The position numbers and the translations under genes are program-made. From JALYTZ01 sp036559125 (lineage in GTDB: Bacteria > Vulcanimicrobiota > Vulcanimicrobiia > Vulcanimicrobiales > Vulcanimicrobiaceae), in NCBI GenBank assembly GCA_036559125.1, contig DATBTT010000024.1, positions 1-28,260 of the forward strand: a stretch of 28,260 nt of DNA, read 5' to 3'. The stretch's first letter is position 1; each line of letters opens with the position of its first letter. A model generated the notes under the pieces. It saw nothing but the letters and a program-made list of their open reading frames with translations, searched no databases and had not been told where the DNA came from. Below, piece by piece: positions 1-7,425 of the stretch.

Positions 1-2
1 AT

Positions 3-35
3 AACAAAAGAGGCCCTTTCGGTGCCTCATTTGTT
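3..35 (-). terminator. Rho-independent terminator after tRNA-Leu
   Basis: Bases 3-14 and 24-35 form an inverted repeat of 12 bp with one mismatch around a nine-base loop. The GC core is GAGGC/GCCTC. Read on the minus strand the stem is followed by TTTTGTT, directly downstream of the tRNA 3' CCA. The A/T arms make it nearly symmetrical, so it could also stop transcription from the left. Confidence 0.85.
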
Positions 36-36
36 A

Positions 37-123
37 TGGTGCGCAAGACTGGACTCGAACCAGCACGCCGTTGCCAGCGCTAGCACCTCAAGCTAGTGCG
101 TCTACCAATTCCGCCACTCGCGC
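37..123 (-). tRNA. tRNA-Leu (anticodon GAG)
   Basis: An 87-base tRNA on the minus strand with encoded CCA (37-39). The acceptor stem GCGCGAG (start at 123) pairs with CTTGCGC (41-47), with one G-T pair. The D-arm reads GGAATTGGTAGACGC. The anticodon stem CTAGC/GCTAG closes the loop TTGAGGT (complement of 85-91), so the anticodon is GAG, decoding CUC/CUU. A long class II variable arm follows, typical of leucine tRNA, and the T-loop is GTTCGAGTC. It sits 48 bases after the dppC stop codon, on the same strand, and has its own promoter and terminator. Confidence 0.97.
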
Positions 124-135
124 ACGTGAGGTACA

Positions 136-151
136 GACCCCTCAAAGGGTC
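136..151 (-). terminator. Small hairpin between dppC and tRNA-Leu
   Basis: GACCC (136-140) and GGGTC (147-151) form a 5-bp hairpin with a six-base loop just after the dppC stop codon. There is no T-run, so it is at best a weak terminator for the permease operon, or a processing structure in the tRNA leader. Confidence 0.25.
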
Positions 152-156
152 ACAAA

Positions 157-191
157 CACAGATACTATAGCCTAGCGCATGTTCGGGTCAA
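157..191 (-). promoter_or_regulatory. Sigma-70 type promoter for tRNA-Leu
   Basis: On the minus strand TTGACC (complement of 186-191) and TATAGT (complement of 164-169) are separated by 16 bases, close to the sigma-70 consensus. The predicted start is near 157, about 34 bases before the mature tRNA 5' end. The -35 element lies inside the last codons of dppC. Confidence 0.65.
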
Positions 192-1107
192 GTGCATCGC
201 GCAGACCGTCGCCGATATAATTGATGGCAAGCACGGTGACGAGGATACACAGGCCTGGAAACACCGCGGCCCACCAGGCCGTCTGCAGATTTGCCTGAGC
301 GTTGGCGAGCATGTTGCCCCAAGACGCCGTGGGCGGCTGGATCCCAAAGCCGAGATAGCTCAGCGTCGACTCCAAGATGATGACGTTGGCCACGTCGAGC
401 GTCGCCTGCACGATAATGGGCGCGATGGCGTTGGGCAGCAGATGGCGTAGGATGATGCGCATGTCGCCGTTGCCGACCGCGCGCGCGGCCTCGGTATATT
501 CACGCTCCCGCAGCGAGAGGAACGACGCTCGAACCAAACGGGCGACTCCCGGCCAGGAAAGGCCTCCGATAATGATGACGATGACCCCGAAGCCCAGCGA
601 CGCCTTGCTCGAACTTGCGGCGACGATGGCCGTCAGCACCAGTAACAGCGGAAGCAATGGAATCGACAAAAAGACGTCGGTGACGCGCATGACGGCATAG
701 TCGACCCAGCCGCCGTAGTATCCGGCGACCGCACCGAGCAGCGTGCCGATCACGATCTCCATGACGACCGCGAAGACGCCGACCGTGAGCGATATGCGCG
801 CTCCAAAAAACAGGCGCGAGAGCAAGTCGCGGCCGACTTCGTCGGTGCCGAGCGCGTGATGCGCGCACTGAGCGTGATCCTGAAAGCACGGCGGCAACGG
901 CGTGCCCAGCCACGCGCTGTCGATGAAATTGGGATCGTACGGCGAGAACTGCTTGGCGAAGACCGCGGCCAGGATCATGCACAGCAGCACGACCGCGCCG
1001 GCCATTGCGAGCTTGTGCCGCCGGAACCGCTTCCAAACGGTGTTGCGGGTAAGCTCGAACTCTTCTTCTTCGACGACGGGCTGGTTGATCGGAACGGTGA
1101 GAGCCAT
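172..1107 (-). CDS. dppC: Peptide/nickel-type ABC transporter permease, DppC/OppC family
   Basis: Inner-membrane permease of a peptide-uptake ABC transporter (311 aa), normally paired with a DppB-type partner. A cytoplasmic N-terminus ends in a basic stretch (WKRFRRHKLAMAG), followed by the first membrane helix at about residues 35-53 and the OppC N-terminal motif around SPYDPN. The ATPase-contact EAA loop is visible (EYTEAARAVGNGDMRIILRH), and the C-terminus GDGLRDALDPNMR is typical of the family. It starts 12 bases after the dppB stop, so the two are co-transcribed. No substrate-binding protein or ATPase genes lie in the window. Substrate (di/oligopeptides or another small solute) cannot be told from permeases alone. 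Confidence 0.93.
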   Translation of the reverse strand: MALTVPINQPVVEEEEFELTRNTVWKRFRRHKLAMAGAVVLLCMILAAVFAKQFSPYDPNFIDSAWLGTPLPPCFQDHAQCAHHALGTDEVGRDLLSRLFFGARISLTVGVFAVVMEIVIGTLLGAVAGYYGGWVDYAVMRVTDVFLSIPLLPLLLVLTAIVAASSSKASLGFGVIVIIIGGLSWPGVARLVRASFLSLREREYTEAARAVGNGDMRIILRHLLPNAIAPIIVQATLDVANVIILESTLSYLGFGIQPPTASWGNMLANAQANLQTAWWAAVFPGLCILVTVLAINYIGDGLRDALDPNMR

Positions 1108-1119
1108 TACAGAATGCCC

Positions 1120-2082
1120 CTAATCGTACTTGACGCGCGGGTCGAGCCACGCGTACGCGACGTCGGCGAGCAGGTTGAAAAACACGACCAGGAATGCATT
1201 GAAGACGAGATACCCCATCAACAGCGCGATGTCGCTTTGTCCCAAGCCGTTGTAAAAGAGCCGGCCCATGCCGGGCCACGCAAAGATCGTCTCGGTCACG
1301 ATGGCCCCGCCAAATAAGCCCGGTAACGACAACGCGGTCACGGTGACCAGTGGAATAAGCGCGTTCTTGAGTCCGTGTTTGAAGATGACGGTGCGGTAAT
1401 CGAGCCCCTTCGCCGATGCCGTGCGCATGTAGTCCGTCTTGGTTACTTCGAGCATCGACGAGCGCATGAAGCGGCTGTAGAGCGCGACGAATAAGAGCGA
1501 GAGCACGATGGCCGGCAAGATCAAGTGCGAGATGCGATCGCCCAAATCGAACTGATCCATGCTCGATATGCCCGCCGACGGCAACTGGATGACATACCCG
1601 AATCCCACCGGGATGCCGTGCACCGCGAACGCGAGTTGCATCATCAACGCGAACCAAAAGACCGGCATCGATTGACCGAAGAATGCGAAGGTCGTAATGC
1701 AGTAGTCCCAGACCGAGTACGGACGCACGGCCGAGAAGAGTCCGGCTCCGACGCCGATCACGAACGAGATAATGAACGAGCTGATCATCAGCTCGAGCGT
1801 CGCCGGCAAGCGATCGATAATCGCCTGAAGCACCGGCTCGGAATTACTGGTCGAATAGCCGAGATCGCCGGTGACGACATGCCCTAGCCACACGATGTAG
1901 CGGTACCAGATCGGTTTGTCCAAACCGAGGTTGTGCTTGAGCCGCTCGATGTCGGCCGGCGTGATGTGCGGATTCTGAAGATAGGGAGCGAGAGGACCGC
2001 CCGGGGCGTTGTTCAGTATGATGAACAGAATCAGCGAGATCAGAATGAGCAGCGGAATCGCTTGTAACGTCCGCCGCACCAC
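1120..2082 (-). CDS. dppB: Peptide/nickel-type ABC transporter permease, DppB/OppB family
   Basis: Inner-membrane partner of the adjacent DppC (320 aa). The N-terminus RRTLQAIPLLILISLILFI is the first membrane helix of the DppB family. It is followed by the periplasmic segment NNAPGGPLAPY and the LGLDKPIWYRYIVWLGHVVTGDLGYS region characteristic of these permeases. The EAA loop reads DYMRTASAKGLDYRTVIFKH, and the C-terminus LDPRVKYD is typical. The start is GTG at 2082, with a second GTG directly after it. No Shine-Dalgarno sequence lies close; a GGAGG at 2104-2108 is 21 bases upstream, so a rare upstream start or weak initiation is possible. Confidence 0.93.
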   Translation of the reverse strand: MVRRTLQAIPLLILISLILFIILNNAPGGPLAPYLQNPHITPADIERLKHNLGLDKPIWYRYIVWLGHVVTGDLGYSTSNSEPVLQAIIDRLPATLELMISSFIISFVIGVGAGLFSAVRPYSVWDYCITTFAFFGQSMPVFWFALMMQLAFAVHGIPVGFGYVIQLPSAGISSMDQFDLGDRISHLILPAIVLSLLFVALYSRFMRSSMLEVTKTDYMRTASAKGLDYRTVIFKHGLKNALIPLVTVTALSLPGLFGGAIVTETIFAWPGMGRLFYNGLGQSDIALLMGYLVFNAFLVVFFNLLADVAYAWLDPRVKYD

Positions 2083-2210
2083 GTAATTAAACAGGCTTCG
2101 AGTCCTCCGGTCCCTTAAACGCTTCCCGCAGGCGCCGCATTACCACACCCGCAAAAATTTGACCCGAGGGACCCGCGCTAGTTAGGGTAGCGTAACCGCT
2201 TCCCCTTGTT
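2083..2210. other. Intergenic gap between kce and dppB
   Basis: 128 bases between the kce stop and the dppB start, both genes on the minus strand. It holds a GGAGG at 2104-2108. I see no convincing promoter or terminator hairpin, so read-through from kce into dppBC is possible but not shown. Confidence 0.5.
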
Positions 2211-3035
2211 TTAGGCGACGGCAAGACTGCGCAGGCCCAGCAGTTCGCGCGCTTGGCCGGGCGTCGCCACCGGGCGCCCGAGTTCGGTCGCGATGCGGAC
2301 GACCCGGGCAACCAACTCGGCGTTGGTGGCCAGGCGCCCTTTGGAATAGTATATGTTGTCCTCGAGGCCCACGCGGACGTGGCCGCCCATGGCGATCGCG
2401 GTTACCGCCATCGGCAATTGCATCCGGCCGATTCCGGCGACCGACCACGTGCATCCCGGGGGAAGATCGCCGATCAGATCGCACAGATTTTGTACGGTCG
2501 CTTCCAGTCCGCCGGGGACGCCGAGTACGAAGTCGGCGTGCTGCGGCAGTTCCAGCGCGCCTTCTTTCGCCAGCCGGCGCGCGTTGGCGATGTGCCCCTT
2601 ATCGAAGATCTCCAGCTCGGGCCTCACGTCAAATTCGCGCATCTTCGCGAGAATGCCGCGCATGATAGGAAAGCTATTTTCGAAAACGTCGTCCCCGAAA
2701 TTCACCGTGCCGCAGGTCAGCGTCGCCATTTCGGGCCGCAACTGCAGCACCGAGGCGCGTTCGTGGGGCGTCATACCGATCGCGCCGCCGGTCGAGAATT
2801 GCACGATGAGATCGCTGCTCGCGCGAATGGCGTCGTAGGCCTGCTTGAAGCGGGCGACGTCGTGAGTGTTGCTCCCATCGTCGTTACGGCAATGCACGTG
2901 GACGATCGAGGCGCCGGCCTCGCGACACGAAGCGGCTACGTCACCGAGTTGCGCGGGCGTTACCGCCAAGTGCGGTGTCTGCTCCGGCGTGAGCTCCGCG
3001 CCCACGGGCGCGACGGTTACGATCAGCGGGTCCAT
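2211..3035 (-). CDS. kce: Beta-keto acid cleavage enzyme (BKACE/DUF849), Kce-like
   Basis: Zinc-dependent TIM-barrel enzyme (274 aa) of the family typified by 3-keto-5-aminohexanoate cleavage enzyme. Kce condenses the keto acid from beta-lysine breakdown with acetyl-CoA, giving acetoacetate and 3-aminobutyryl-CoA. The family start IVTVAPVGAE, the HVH zinc motif (H46, H48 in SIVHVHCR) and the late Glu in VRVGLEDNIY (E225) are all present. So are FSTGG, TCGTVNFG and ELEIFD, which line the active site in relatives. The gene begins three bases after the kamC-like stop, and it is this context that favours Kce over other BKACE specificities. The family is broad, so another beta-keto acid substrate remains possible. 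Confidence 0.8.
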   Translation of the reverse strand: MDPLIVTVAPVGAELTPEQTPHLAVTPAQLGDVAASCREAGASIVHVHCRNDDGSNTHDVARFKQAYDAIRASSDLIVQFSTGGAIGMTPHERASVLQLRPEMATLTCGTVNFGDDVFENSFPIMRGILAKMREFDVRPELEIFDKGHIANARRLAKEGALELPQHADFVLGVPGGLEATVQNLCDLIGDLPPGCTWSVAGIGRMQLPMAVTAIAMGGHVRVGLEDNIYYSKGRLATNAELVARVVRIATELGRPVATPGQARELLGLRSLAVA

Positions 3036-3038
3036 GAT

Positions 3039-4649
3039 TCACCCTTCGACGTCGAGTGCCCGGCGTGCTTCAGCGACGAGTTCTCCGTCGAGTCCGAGCA
3101 GATGCGCGAGCGCGATGGCGTCGGCTTGACGCTCGATGCCGCCGGTCACTTCGGCAATGGTGTAATCCATCGAGGCCGCGAGCGATGCAAGGGCCTGAGC
3201 GAGATTTCCGGAGGCCGGCGTTTGGGGGACGTCGCGAAGGCCGCGCACTGCAAAATGACGCGCCCCGCCTGCGCGAGCGATCCCAGCCAGATGCGTCGCA
3301 AGCAACGCCGCACGCCCGCGCGAACGCAAGGTTCGCACAAGCGCCACCAGGAGGGCCTTGCCTTCGCGCGGCGTCGTCGTGCGCGCGAATTCGTCGATCA
3401 GCACGAGCATCCGGGGTGCGCTGCGCGCGAGAATCTCCTGCAGGCGCACGACTTCCTTTGCAAACGACGAGAGCAATCCGCCCACCGCTTCGTCCGCGCC
3501 GATGCCGAGCCACGCGATGTCGTCGAAGAGCCCCACGCGCGCGCGCTCCGCCGGGACCGGAAGGCCGAAGGCCGCGAGCAGCGCGATGAACGCGGTCGTG
3601 CGCAACGCAACGCTCTTGCCTCCCATGTTGGGACCGGTCAGCACCGCGACGTCGACGAGATCCAGCGAGATGGGCTCGTAGCCGCGACCTTCGCGCTCCA
3701 ATTCGACGGCAAGCGGCAAAAAACGCGCGCGCTCGTATGCAACGTGCGCATCCGCGACAACCTCCGCTACCTCGCACGCATAACGCCGCACGAACCGTGC
3801 CTGTGCGAGTGCCACATCGGCGGTTCCCAGATTCGATGCGATGCGTTGGAGCGCCGCCGCGTGTTTGGCGACCGCAGCCGAGAGCGTTGCGCGAGCGCCT
3901 TCTTCGGCTAGCGCGGCCGCTTCGTTGGCAGCGTCCCGACGCGCCAAAGCCGCAAGCGACGCCGCATCGAGGTCCAACTCACAGAGAAGGTAGGTCGGCG
4001 CTTCTCGCACGACGCGTACTTCCGCAGGGAGCGCGCCGTGCAGAGCCTCGCGCATGACGATGAATTCGCTTTCCGCTATCTCGTCGCGGCCGAGTTCGGT
4101 CGCGACCCGCCGCGCGAGGCGCCCGCGGACCGCGTCGTACTCCGCCTGCTCGCGCTCCGCTATGCCGCGCGATTCGGCCAACCGCGCGTCGTACTCGTCG
4201 GCAAGATAGAAACCGAATTTCCCGCGCCGTCCGCGCTCGAGGATCGCGATCAGATCGGCGACGTCGCCCGTGGGAACGCGCAACGGTGCGTCCGATGCAA
4301 TCAGTAGCGCGTCGACGCGCCCGGCCGCATCTAAAAAGCGCTGCAGCTCGAGAAGGTTCGCATCGCCCAGAACCTCGCCCATGCCGGCGCGCGCGATTGC
4401 CGGGGTCGCATCCGGCGCCGCGCGCAGAGCGTCGCGAATCGCGTCGAGGCGGGCGCCGTCCAAGGCGCGCGCGAGTTCGCCGATAAACCGCGCTCGCGAC
4501 TGCGCTGCGGTTTCGAAGCCGGGAGCGAACGGCTCGATCGTTTCGAAGACGTTCCGCCCATATTCGCTTGCGGGTTCGAGTTCCGCGCGTAGCCATGCGA
4601 CCTGCAGTGCCGCTCGCGTGTTAGCGTCGAGAAGGCGGTCGAATCTCAT
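3039..4649 (-). CDS. kamC: MutS-family ATPase, KamC-like (lysine 5,6-aminomutase reactivase)
   Basis: A 536-aa MutS-like ATPase without an N-terminal mismatch-recognition domain. The Walker A reads LTGPNMGGKS (about 338-346), the MutS-type segment DDIAWLGIGADEAVGGLLSSFAKEV follows, and Walker B reads MLVLIDEFARTTTPREG (about 414-430), then LLATH. Residues 1-330 are helical, Ala/Arg/Glu-rich and lever-like. There is no Smr endonuclease tail, so this is not MutS2. In lysine- and ornithine-fermenting bacteria such genes sit beside kamDE or oraSE and are thought to reactivate the B12-dependent aminomutase. Its ATG overlaps the preceding KamB-like stop by four bases, and Kce follows at once. The function is inferred from context. 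Confidence 0.72.
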   Translation of the reverse strand: MRFDRLLDANTRAALQVAWLRAELEPASEYGRNVFETIEPFAPGFETAAQSRARFIGELARALDGARLDAIRDALRAAPDATPAIARAGMGEVLGDANLLELQRFLDAAGRVDALLIASDAPLRVPTGDVADLIAILERGRRGKFGFYLADEYDARLAESRGIAEREQAEYDAVRGRLARRVATELGRDEIAESEFIVMREALHGALPAEVRVVREAPTYLLCELDLDAASLAALARRDAANEAAALAEEGARATLSAAVAKHAAALQRIASNLGTADVALAQARFVRRYACEVAEVVADAHVAYERARFLPLAVELEREGRGYEPISLDLVDVAVLTGPNMGGKSVALRTTAFIALLAAFGLPVPAERARVGLFDDIAWLGIGADEAVGGLLSSFAKEVVRLQEILARSAPRMLVLIDEFARTTTPREGKALLVALVRTLRSRGRAALLATHLAGIARAGGARHFAVRGLRDVPQTPASGNLAQALASLAASMDYTIAEVTGGIERQADAIALAHLLGLDGELVAEARRALDVEG

Positions 4650-5539
4650 GCCGCGCGCTCGGCGGCAAAGACGTCGAATGTCGGCAATTCCGTCGCGTTC
4701 GCGACCGCGCGCGCGAAGCCGCGCGGTTCGAAGTAGCGTTCCCGACCGATCGATGCAACGGTCGCGGCAACGATGCGCAGCGGCTCTCGACAGCGAATTC
4801 GCAGTCGATGCGCGATGCCCAGAAACGCCTTGCCGCTTATCACGATCTGAGTCGGATGGCGAACGACGATCTGGCGTCGCTCGCCGGCTGCCAGCAAACG
4901 CGCAGCGGCCTCCGCAGTGAGTGCGCCTTCGATCGCCACAAACGTTTCGTTCGGCTCGAACGCCTCAACGCGCAGCCGCGCCACCAATCCGCGAACGTCG
5001 TCGACTGCTTCCTGCATCGTCTTCGCATTGTTCGCTCCGGTGGCGACCACGATCGCGTCGCCGCCACCCGCGAGCGCCGCAACGCGATCGATCGCGCCGT
5101 CCACGATTGTCTGCTCGCAGCCCAGTCTCGCGAGATGCTCGATACACGCACGCATGCCGGTGGCCGTGGGCGGCCCTGCAATTTCAAAATACCCCGCCGC
5201 TTTCACGCGAGCATAGACGAGCGAGCCGGCGGCAGTGCGCAGATTCGAAAGATCGAGCAACTCGCTTGCGGGATGTCGCGGGAGGGTGTCGCGCGCCGTT
5301 GCAACGATCGCGCCGGGACGAAGAAACAGCCGCGGTTTGACGCCGGCGTCGGTGACGTCCACGGCTTCACCGTCGCGTCCGATCGACGTCAGGCCGAATG
5401 CCAAGCCGCGCGCGCCGGCGCTTCTCGCGATGGCACGCACGACGACCGTCTTGCCGACGTTCTTTCCGGTGCCGACGACGATGATGGAGCGCAATCCATC
5501 CGCGCGCGCCAAGTCCAGGAGCGCGTCGCCGACGTTCAT
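4646..5539 (-). CDS. kamB: P-loop protein, KamB-like (aminomutase reactivase partner)
   Basis: A 297-aa cytoplasmic protein with an N-terminal nucleotide-binding loop GTGKNVGKT (residues 23-31) after a hydrophobic strand SIIVV. A second strand-like segment reads DAIVVATGANN. The ATG at 5539 overlaps the MntP-like stop codon (ATGA), and the protein ends in another ATGA overlap with kamC. An in-frame extension to 5605 exists, but it would overlap the upstream gene by 70 bases and adds no domain. The assignment to KamB rests mainly on the position directly before a MutS-like gene and kce. By sequence alone I would call it a P-loop NTPase of unknown role. Confidence 0.6.
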   Translation of the reverse strand: MNVGDALLDLARADGLRSIIVVGTGKNVGKTVVVRAIARSAGARGLAFGLTSIGRDGEAVDVTDAGVKPRLFLRPGAIVATARDTLPRHPASELLDLSNLRTAAGSLVYARVKAAGYFEIAGPPTATGMRACIEHLARLGCEQTIVDGAIDRVAALAGGGDAIVVATGANNAKTMQEAVDDVRGLVARLRVEAFEPNETFVAIEGALTAEAAARLLAAGERRQIVVRHPTQIVISGKAFLGIAHRLRIRCREPLRIVAATVASIGRERYFEPRGFARAVANATELPTFDVFAAERAA

Positions 5540-6096
5540 CCGTGTCCGAAAGCCTTGAGCAAAATGAATGCCGCGCCCGTGGCTGCTAGCACGATGCCGG
5601 CCCACAGCTCCGCGCCCTCCTCCGCCCGTTTTCCCAGAGCGCGCCCTAGCGTTAGCCCGAGCGCCGTGGCGATGACCGAAACTGTTCCGATGATCGTGAG
5701 AGAAAGGGCGACCGGAACGCCTATGTAGAGAATCGAAAAACCGATTCCCAGCGAATCCAAGCTGATCGAGAGCGAAGCGATGAAGAGCCCCCAGCCCTGG
5801 GACATATCGAGCGGAGCTTTATCTTCGAGATCGCGCATGCTCTCGTAGATCATGTACGCGCCCAGGCCTATAAGCGCGACGAATCCGATGTAGCCCGCCA
5901 CGTCGCCCAAGAGACGTCCGACGACGGCGCCCAAGCCGGCGCCGATGACGTTCATCGCGATCTCCGCGAATGCGAAAGATAGTCCGATGCGGATTTTTAG
6001 GCTTCGCGGCACCCCCCGTATGCCGACGCCGACGCTTACGGCGAAGACATCCAGCGCCAGCGAGAGGGCGATGGCGAAGATTTTGAGCAGAGGCAT
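5536..6096 (-). CDS. mntP: MntP/YtaF-like putative manganese efflux membrane protein
   Basis: A 186-aa polytopic membrane protein of the MntP (DUF204) family, which exports Mn(II) in E. coli. The two halves each carry the diagnostic helix motif: SLALDVFAVSVGVGI with D16, and SLSISLDSLGIGF with D114. E. coli MntP has the matching Asp at residue 16 and a similar length (188 aa). I chose ATG 6096 because it begins directly at the first helix; longer in-frame extensions encode only low-complexity basic residues. It heads a chain of overlapping genes (KamB, KamC, Kce). Lysine 2,3- and 5,6-aminomutases are not manganese enzymes, so the link may be transcriptional only. Confidence 0.8.
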   Translation of the reverse strand: MPLLKIFAIALSLALDVFAVSVGVGIRGVPRSLKIRIGLSFAFAEIAMNVIGAGLGAVVGRLLGDVAGYIGFVALIGLGAYMIYESMRDLEDKAPLDMSQGWGLFIASLSISLDSLGIGFSILYIGVPVALSLTIIGTVSVIATALGLTLGRALGKRAEEGAELWAGIVLAATGAAFILLKAFGHG

Positions 6097-6139
6097 TGGC
6101 GCACTCTGCGAGCTAACTGCGGGGCTTCCCTGGTACCCG

Positions 6140-6550
6140 TTAGGCCGAATCCGCGAACGACTCGACCTTCGGTTGCGCAAGCAGGCCATTGACGGCCGCG
6201 CGTAGTTGCGAGATGGTGAACGGCTTGTTCAGAAACATATTGGCGCCTGCGGTCTTGGCGCGTCCGTCCATCGCATAGTTGGTGTGTCCGCTGATCATGA
6301 GGATCGGCATGCCGCACGTGCGATCGTCGGCGCGTAAACGCTCGATCAAATCGATTCCGGAGATGCCGGGAAGCATGAAATCGCAAATGACGATGTCGAA
6401 CGGTCCTTCGCGGCCGAGCGAAACCAGCGCGCTCTCCGCATCGTTGCGGATCACGATCTCGTACGGCCCTTTTTTCAGAACCGTATCGATCAACGTGCAA
6501 ATCGCCGGGTCGTCGTCCGCGATGAGCACGCGCCAAGTACGCTGAGTCAT
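6140..6550 (-). CDS. Single-domain response regulator (CheY-like receiver)
   Basis: A 136-aa stand-alone receiver domain with no output domain. The acidic pocket is ADDD (residues 11-14), the phospho-acceptor is D57 in DIVICDFMLPG, the switch residue is S87 in LMISGHT, and the conserved Lys is K109 in LNKPF. The start is ATG 6550; an in-frame ATG at 6559 would add three residues. No histidine kinase is in the window, so the partner is unknown. It lies 43 bases upstream of mntP on the same strand and could be the first gene of that transcript. It is divergent from the ABC permease at 6640. Confidence 0.88.
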   Translation of the reverse strand: MTQRTWRVLIADDDPAICTLIDTVLKKGPYEIVIRNDAESALVSLGREGPFDIVICDFMLPGISGIDLIERLRADDRTCGMPILMISGHTNYAMDGRAKTAGANMFLNKPFTISQLRAAVNGLLAQPKVESFADSA

Positions 6551-6639
6551 TGTTCCCATCGGTTTCCGGCAAAGCCCGGCACCCCTTCGTCCGTCTTTCT
6601 TAATTAGGTAAAGTTTGGATAAGGAAGAGTAAGGATTAC

Positions 6640-7413
6640 ATGAAACGCTTGTCGTCCGGCCCGGTATTCGTGATTCCAACCGTAGTTCTTATCGTGGCAA
6701 TGCTCGGGCCCGTGATCGTCATGCTCGCAAGCGTGCCGGCCGCAGACGTCGTTCGCGCCTTCGCCGCATCGGCGGCGCGCGATGCGGTGCGCGTTTCGCT
6801 CGCGGCGTCGGTGCTCGCGATCGCGGTGGCAGCCGTGTTGGGCATTCCCGCCGGATATGCGCTGGCGCACGTTCAGGATCGCATTCGCGGCGCCGTCTTA
6901 TTCGCTCTCGCGCTTCCCCTTGCGTTTCCGCCGGTTGCGTCGGGCATTATTCTGCTGCAGAGCATCGGCACGCACGCGCCCCTCGGCGCGTGGCTCGCAT
7001 CCCGCGGAATCGTCGTCGTCGACTCGCTTTGGGGCGTCGCGTTGGCCGAATTCTTCGTCGCCGGCTCGTTCGTTGCAATCACGGCTTGCGCGGCTTTTGG
7101 TGCGGTCGACTCAACGTACGAAGCGTCGGCACGAACGCTCGGCGCGCGCCCTTCCACGGTGTTCTTTCGCATCGCTCTTCCGCTGGCGGCGCCCAATGTC
7201 TTGGCCGGCGTCCTGCTCGCCTGGCTGCGAGCGATCGGCGAATACGGAGCGACCTCCATCGTAGCCTATCACCCGACGTCGCTGCCCGTAGCGCTTTACG
7301 TTACCTTGTCGGCCCGCGGAGTCGGACCGGCGCTCGCGCTCAGCTACGGATTCGTCGTTCTAGCGGTGGTCGTGGTCGGCGTACAATGGGGCCTGCGGCA
7401 TCGCGTCGTATAA
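6640..7413 (+). CDS. ModB/CysT-like ABC transporter permease (molybdate, tungstate or sulfate type)
   Basis: A 257-aa inner-membrane permease of the oxyanion-uptake family. About six hydrophobic segments are visible. The EAA loop reads YEASARTLGARPSTVFFRIALPLA and is followed by the family hallmark LRAIGEYGAT, close to the GEFGAT of ModB/WtpB/CysT permeases. The ATG at 6640 is preceded by AAGGA a few bases upstream. It is a solo permease: neither the binding protein nor the ATPase is adjacent, and its downstream neighbour is proline dehydrogenase 12 bases on. The transported anion cannot be decided from the sequence. Confidence 0.83.
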   Translation: MKRLSSGPVFVIPTVVLIVAMLGPVIVMLASVPAADVVRAFAASAARDAVRVSLAASVLAIAVAAVLGIPAGYALAHVQDRIRGAVLFALALPLAFPPVASGIILLQSIGTHAPLGAWLASRGIVVVDSLWGVALAEFFVAGSFVAITACAAFGAVDSTYEASARTLGARPSTVFFRIALPLAAPNVLAGVLLAWLRAIGEYGATSIVAYHPTSLPVALYVTLSARGVGPALALSYGFVVLAVVVVGVQWGLRHRVV

Positions 7414-7425
7414 GCGTTATCCGTA

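Noticed and set aside
500..1657. 385-residue open frame on the minus strand spanning the dppB/dppC junction
   Set aside because: It runs in another frame through two well-supported permease genes and its translation is Arg/His-rich without domains.
2087..2311. A 74-residue open frame between kce and dppB
   Set aside because: It overlaps the end of kce in another frame and the unique part is only about 40 residues without family features.
2253..3911. 552-residue open frame on the plus strand opposite kce and kamC
   Set aside because: It is antisense to two genes with clear family motifs; its translation is Arg/Ala-rich low-complexity typical of a GC-rich shadow frame.
3039..4649. Mismatch-repair MutS or MutS2
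   Set aside because: No mismatch-recognition domain, no Smr tail, only 536 residues, and embedded in a metabolic operon.
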